A program made the translations under genes and the position numbers. A stretch of 8,895 nucleotides of DNA from Bacteroidota bacterium (GTDB taxonomy: Bacteria > Bacteroidota > Bacteroidia > Chitinophagales > Chitinophagaceae): contig JAEWJV010000038.1 in assembly GCA_023386395.1 (NCBI GenBank), positions 1 through 8,895 on the forward strand, in the 5' to 3' direction. The notes below the pieces were generated by a model, which was given only the letters and a program-made list of their open reading frames with translations, did no database searches and was not told where the DNA came from. Shown here piece after piece: positions 6,527 to 8,895 of this stretch (positions are counted from its first letter, which is position 1; every line of letters starts with the position of its first letter).

Positions 6527-6577
6527 CCATTTGAATGTGGCAACTTCAGCCTGCTGATGCATGCTGCATTCAAATGG
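6527..6577 (+). promoter_or_regulatory. Large stem-loop upstream of the EF-G paralogue
   Basis: CCATTTGAATG (6527-6537) and CATTCAAATGG (6567-6577) are perfect 11-bp inverted arms. In RNA the stem continues inward by two G-U wobbles and GCA/TGC to 16 bp (6527-6542 with 6562-6577), and the 19-nt loop contains a further TCAG/CTGA pairing (6546-6549 with 6554-6557). It ends 27 nt before the likely ATG at 6605. The following sequence is not U-rich, so this is a poor terminator. It could be an RNA control element or processing site between two co-transcribed genes, or a DNA operator. Confidence 0.55.
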
Positions 6578-6604
6578 CTTCCTCTTAATGATAAAATATA
6601 TGCT

Positions 6605-8740
6605 ATGCCAGAATTTGATACCGCACACGTTAAATCTATTGTCTTGCTCGGCCATGCCGGCTCCGGCAAGACTACATTAACGGAGTGTATGCTATACGAA
6701 GCCGGATTGATAAATCGCCGCGGCACTGTTACAGAAAAAAATACGGTAAGCGATTACCACGAACTGGAACAGGAACGCGGCAATTCTATTTTTAGCAAAT
6801 TACTTCACACCAAATGGCGCGGTTACAAAATAAATATTATTGATACACCGGGCTATGATGATTTTGTGGGTGAAGTTATATCTGCCCTGCGTGTGGCCGA
6901 TACAGGTGTGATGCTGCTAAATGCAGTGAACGGAGTTGAAGTTACTACAGATATTATTTGGGATTATACCGAGCAGTTTAAAACCCCGATGATTTTTGCT
7001 ATAAACAAATTAGATGACGATGATGCAGATTTTGACCGCACCGTTGCCGAAGCAAAAAATCATTTTGGCAACAAGGTGCAGGTGGTTCAGTATCCGCGAC
7101 AGCAAGGCGCAGGCTTTCATGAAATAATTGATGTGCTGCGTATGACGATGTATAAGTTTAAAGATACCGGTGGCAAACCTGAAAAACTGCCTATCCCTGA
7201 TGATGAAAAAGCAAAGGCTGATGAACTGCATCGCGAATTAGTGGAAGCCGTTGCCAGCAACGATGAAACCCTGATGGAGAAGTATTTTGATAAAGGTGAG
7301 CTTGATGAAGATGAAATGAAAGTTGGCTTGAAGAAGGCCATGATCAATCATGATATATTTCCATTGTTTTGTTTAAGTGCAGATCGTAATATGGGCAGCG
7401 GCAGGCTGATGGGTTTTATTGATAATGTTTGCCCCAGCGCCAATGAAATGCTGCCGCAGAAAACCATTAAAAATGAAGATTTGCCCTGCGATGAAAAAGG
7501 CCCCGCCTGTATGTTTATCTATAAAACGGTAAGCGAACCGCATGTGGGCGAATTATCTTTCTTTAAAGTATATTCCGGTTGCATAAAAAGCGGCATGGAA
7601 CTGGAGAATGAAAGCACGGGCATTAGTGAAAAAATAAGCCAGTTGTTTTTGGTGGAAGGCAACAAGCGTACAAATGTAAATGAACTTTGTGCCGGAGATA
7701 TTGGCGCAACGCTTAAACTAAAAAATACGCATGTAAACAATACGCTGCATGTAAAGGGGAAGAACTATGCACTGAAGCCGATTGAATTTCCGCCGCCTAA
7801 TATTACGGTTGCCGTTGAATCAACTAAAAAAGGCGAAGAAGAAAAGTTATCGCAGGCCTTGCACCAGTTGAGGGAAGAAGACCCAACCTTAATTGTTGAG
7901 TTTTCACCTGAACTGAAACAGATGTTAATTCATGCGCAGGGCGATATGCATTTGGCCGTTGCCAAATGGAAGATCGAGCACAACTTTAAAATAGAAATCA
8001 AGTTTGAAAAACCACGCATCCCCTACCGCGAAACCATTCGCCGGGAAGCAGATGCCACCTATCGTCATAAAAAGCAAAGCGGTGGCGCAGGGCAGTTTGG
8101 AGAAGTCTTTATGCGCATTGAGCCCTGGTACGATGGCATTCCGGAACCGCATGGCTTAAATGTGCGCGGCCGCGATACGTATGATCTGGATTGGGGTGGC
8201 AAGCTTGTTTTTTATAACTGCATTGTTGGCGGCGCTATCGATGTACGTTTTCTCCCGTCTATTTTAAAAGGTGTAATGGAAAAAATGCATAATGGCCCGC
8301 TTACGGGTTCGTATGCAAGAGACATCCGCGTATGTGTGTATGACGGAAAAATGCACCCTGTTGACAGCAATGATATCTCTTTTAAAATAGCAGGCTTGCA
8401 GGCTTTCAGGCAGGCGTTTAAAGAGGCCGATCCGCAGATACTTGAACCTGTTTATAAAGTGGAAGTACTTTGTCCTGATGACCTCACCGGCGCTGTTATG
8501 GGCGATCTGCAAACGCGCCGTGCTATTGTGGAAGGCATTGATGCGGAAAGGAATTTTCAAAAGATAACAGCCAAAGTGCCGCTGGCTGAAATGGACGGCT
8601 ATTCTTCTTCACTTCGTTCCTTAACACAAGGCCGTGCAAAGTTCAGGAGCAGCTTTGCAGAATATGCGCCGGTGCCTTACGACCTGCAGCGTAAACTGAT
8701 GGATGAATATAACAAAACGGAAAAGGAAGAAGTGGCGTAA
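6605..8740 (+). CDS. EF-G paralogue (EF-G2-like translation elongation factor) with altered GTPase motifs
   Basis: A 711-residue translational GTPase family protein with all five EF-G domains, expected to bind the ribosome A site during translocation. Motifs: P-loop GHAGSGKT (16-23), G2 ERGNSI (57-62, usually ERGITI), G3 DTPGYDDF (80-87, usually DTPGHVDF), G4 NKLD (134-137) and G5 SAD (258-260). Domain II is about 295-385, III 397-475, IV 475-610 with KKQSGGAGQFGEV (489-501), and V 612-705. His584 in GKMHPVDSND matches the domain IV tip His583 of E. coli EF-G. Tyr84 replaces the catalytic His, and about 17 extra residues lie in domain IV. Both point to the EF-G2 type rather than the housekeeping fusA. 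Met at 6605 was preferred to an upstream in-frame ATG at 6557, because that one lies inside a stem-loop and the protein family begins just before the P-loop. It is probably co-transcribed with the coiled-coil gene. Confidence 0.93.
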   Translation: MPEFDTAHVKSIVLLGHAGSGKTTLTECMLYEAGLINRRGTVTEKNTVSDYHELEQERGNSIFSKLLHTKWRGYKINIIDTPGYDDFVGEVISALRVADTGVMLLNAVNGVEVTTDIIWDYTEQFKTPMIFAINKLDDDDADFDRTVAEAKNHFGNKVQVVQYPRQQGAGFHEIIDVLRMTMYKFKDTGGKPEKLPIPDDEKAKADELHRELVEAVASNDETLMEKYFDKGELDEDEMKVGLKKAMINHDIFPLFCLSADRNMGSGRLMGFIDNVCPSANEMLPQKTIKNEDLPCDEKGPACMFIYKTVSEPHVGELSFFKVYSGCIKSGMELENESTGISEKISQLFLVEGNKRTNVNELCAGDIGATLKLKNTHVNNTLHVKGKNYALKPIEFPPPNITVAVESTKKGEEEKLSQALHQLREEDPTLIVEFSPELKQMLIHAQGDMHLAVAKWKIEHNFKIEIKFEKPRIPYRETIRREADATYRHKKQSGGAGQFGEVFMRIEPWYDGIPEPHGLNVRGRDTYDLDWGGKLVFYNCIVGGAIDVRFLPSILKGVMEKMHNGPLTGSYARDIRVCVYDGKMHPVDSNDISFKIAGLQAFRQAFKEADPQILEPVYKVEVLCPDDLTGAVMGDLQTRRAIVEGIDAERNFQKITAKVPLAEMDGYSSSLRSLTQGRAKFRSSFAEYAPVPYDLQRKLMDEYNKTEKEEVA
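8129..8203 (+). other. Domain IV insertion of the EF-G paralogue
   Basis: Between GQFGEV and FLPSI this protein has 54 residues where E. coli EF-G has 37, an excess of about 17. The extra material falls near residues 509-533, Gly- and Asp-rich and including HGLNVRGRDTYDLDWGG. The estimate comes from a hand alignment against remembered E. coli EF-G, so the exact borders are uncertain. Confidence 0.6.
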
Positions 8741-8762
8741 TAATTTTATGAAGATTTAAAAA

Positions 8763-8796
8763 ATAACAAACCCCTGCATATGCAGGGGTTTGTTAT
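8763..8796. terminator. Bidirectional terminator: 34-nt perfect palindrome
   Basis: ATAACAAACCCCTGCAT (8763-8779) is followed directly by its exact reverse complement (8780-8796). The RNA forms a CCCCTGC/GCAGGGG-centred hairpin with TTTGTT after the G run, and runs of A flank both sides, giving U-tracts on each strand. It lies 22 bp after the EF-G paralogue stop and 21 bp from the stop of the convergent right-edge gene, so it should terminate both. Confidence 0.92.
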
Positions 8797-8817
8797 AAAA
8801 AAGTATGATTAAATAAA

Positions 8818-8895
8818 TCAATATTCATCTTCATTAAACAAAAAGTCTTCCTGGCTTGGATAGTCAGGCCAAATATCTTCTATGCTTTCATACAC
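8818..8895 (-). CDS. C-terminal tail of an unidentified acidic protein, cut by the right edge
   Basis: The minus strand is open from the window edge to a TGA at 8820-8818, giving 25 residues. They begin VYESIEDIWPDYP and end PSQEDFLFNEDEY, strongly acidic and aromatic. I do not recognise the family from so short a piece. It is convergent with the EF-G paralogue and shares the palindromic terminator, which supports its being a real gene end. Confidence 0.6.
   Translation of the reverse strand: MYESIEDIWPDYPSQEDFLFNEDEY

Noticed and set aside
6557..6604. Upstream in-frame ATG extending the EF-G paralogue by 16 residues
   Set aside because: It lies inside the stem-loop, the added residues do not look like family sequence, and Met at 6605 gives the usual distance to the P-loop.
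8264..8560. 98-codon antisense frame within the EF-G paralogue
   Set aside because: It lies wholly opposite strongly conserved EF-G domain IV/V coding sequence and has no recognisable domain; a shadow frame.

Overview
The window looks like chromosomal DNA from a member of the Bacteroidota, probably near the Chitinophagaceae. The evidence is the AT-leaning composition, the lack of Shine-Dalgarno sequences before most starts, start regions resembling the Bacteroidota TTTG / TAnnTTTG promoter, a PqqL-like secreted M16 peptidase, a PheS gene with no pheT beside it, and a second EF-G-type factor. This placement is an inference from gene content. I see no mobile element, CRISPR array, rRNA or tRNA.

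Layout: (1) Bases 1-1343. A possible membrane-protein gene runs off the left edge on the minus strand. An ArsR-type winged-helix regulator (138-815, minus) lies next to it. Divergent from the regulator, across 60 bp, a nitrobindin-like heme beta-barrel gene (876-1343) and a RidA-type enamine/imine deaminase gene (1356-1736) appear to form an operon. (2) Bases 1740-4624. A hairpin terminator separates ridA from a convergent gene for a 943-residue exported M16 zinc peptidase. (3) Bases 4837-5947. pheS, which starts divergently from the peptidase, has a promoter-like sequence almost touching its ATG and a strong terminator at its end. (4) Bases 6122-8796. A small coiled-coil protein of unknown function is followed by a large stem-loop and a 711-residue EF-G paralogue. 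A 34-nt perfect palindrome acts as terminator. (5) The right edge holds the acidic C-terminal tail of an unidentified minus-strand gene.

Two groupings stand out. The left block may be a small stress module in which a Cys-containing ArsR regulator controls a heme/NO-binding barrel and a RidA deaminase. The right block encodes an EF-G paralogue with changed G2 and G3 GTPase motifs (Tyr in place of the catalytic His) and an insertion of about 17 residues in domain IV. This resembles the Bacteroides EF-G2 described as translocating without GTP hydrolysis. A 16-bp stem-loop precedes it and could control its expression. pheS also carries two features of interest: four tandem 7-nt repeats coding its interdomain linker, and a Cys4 zinc-knuckle-like insertion.
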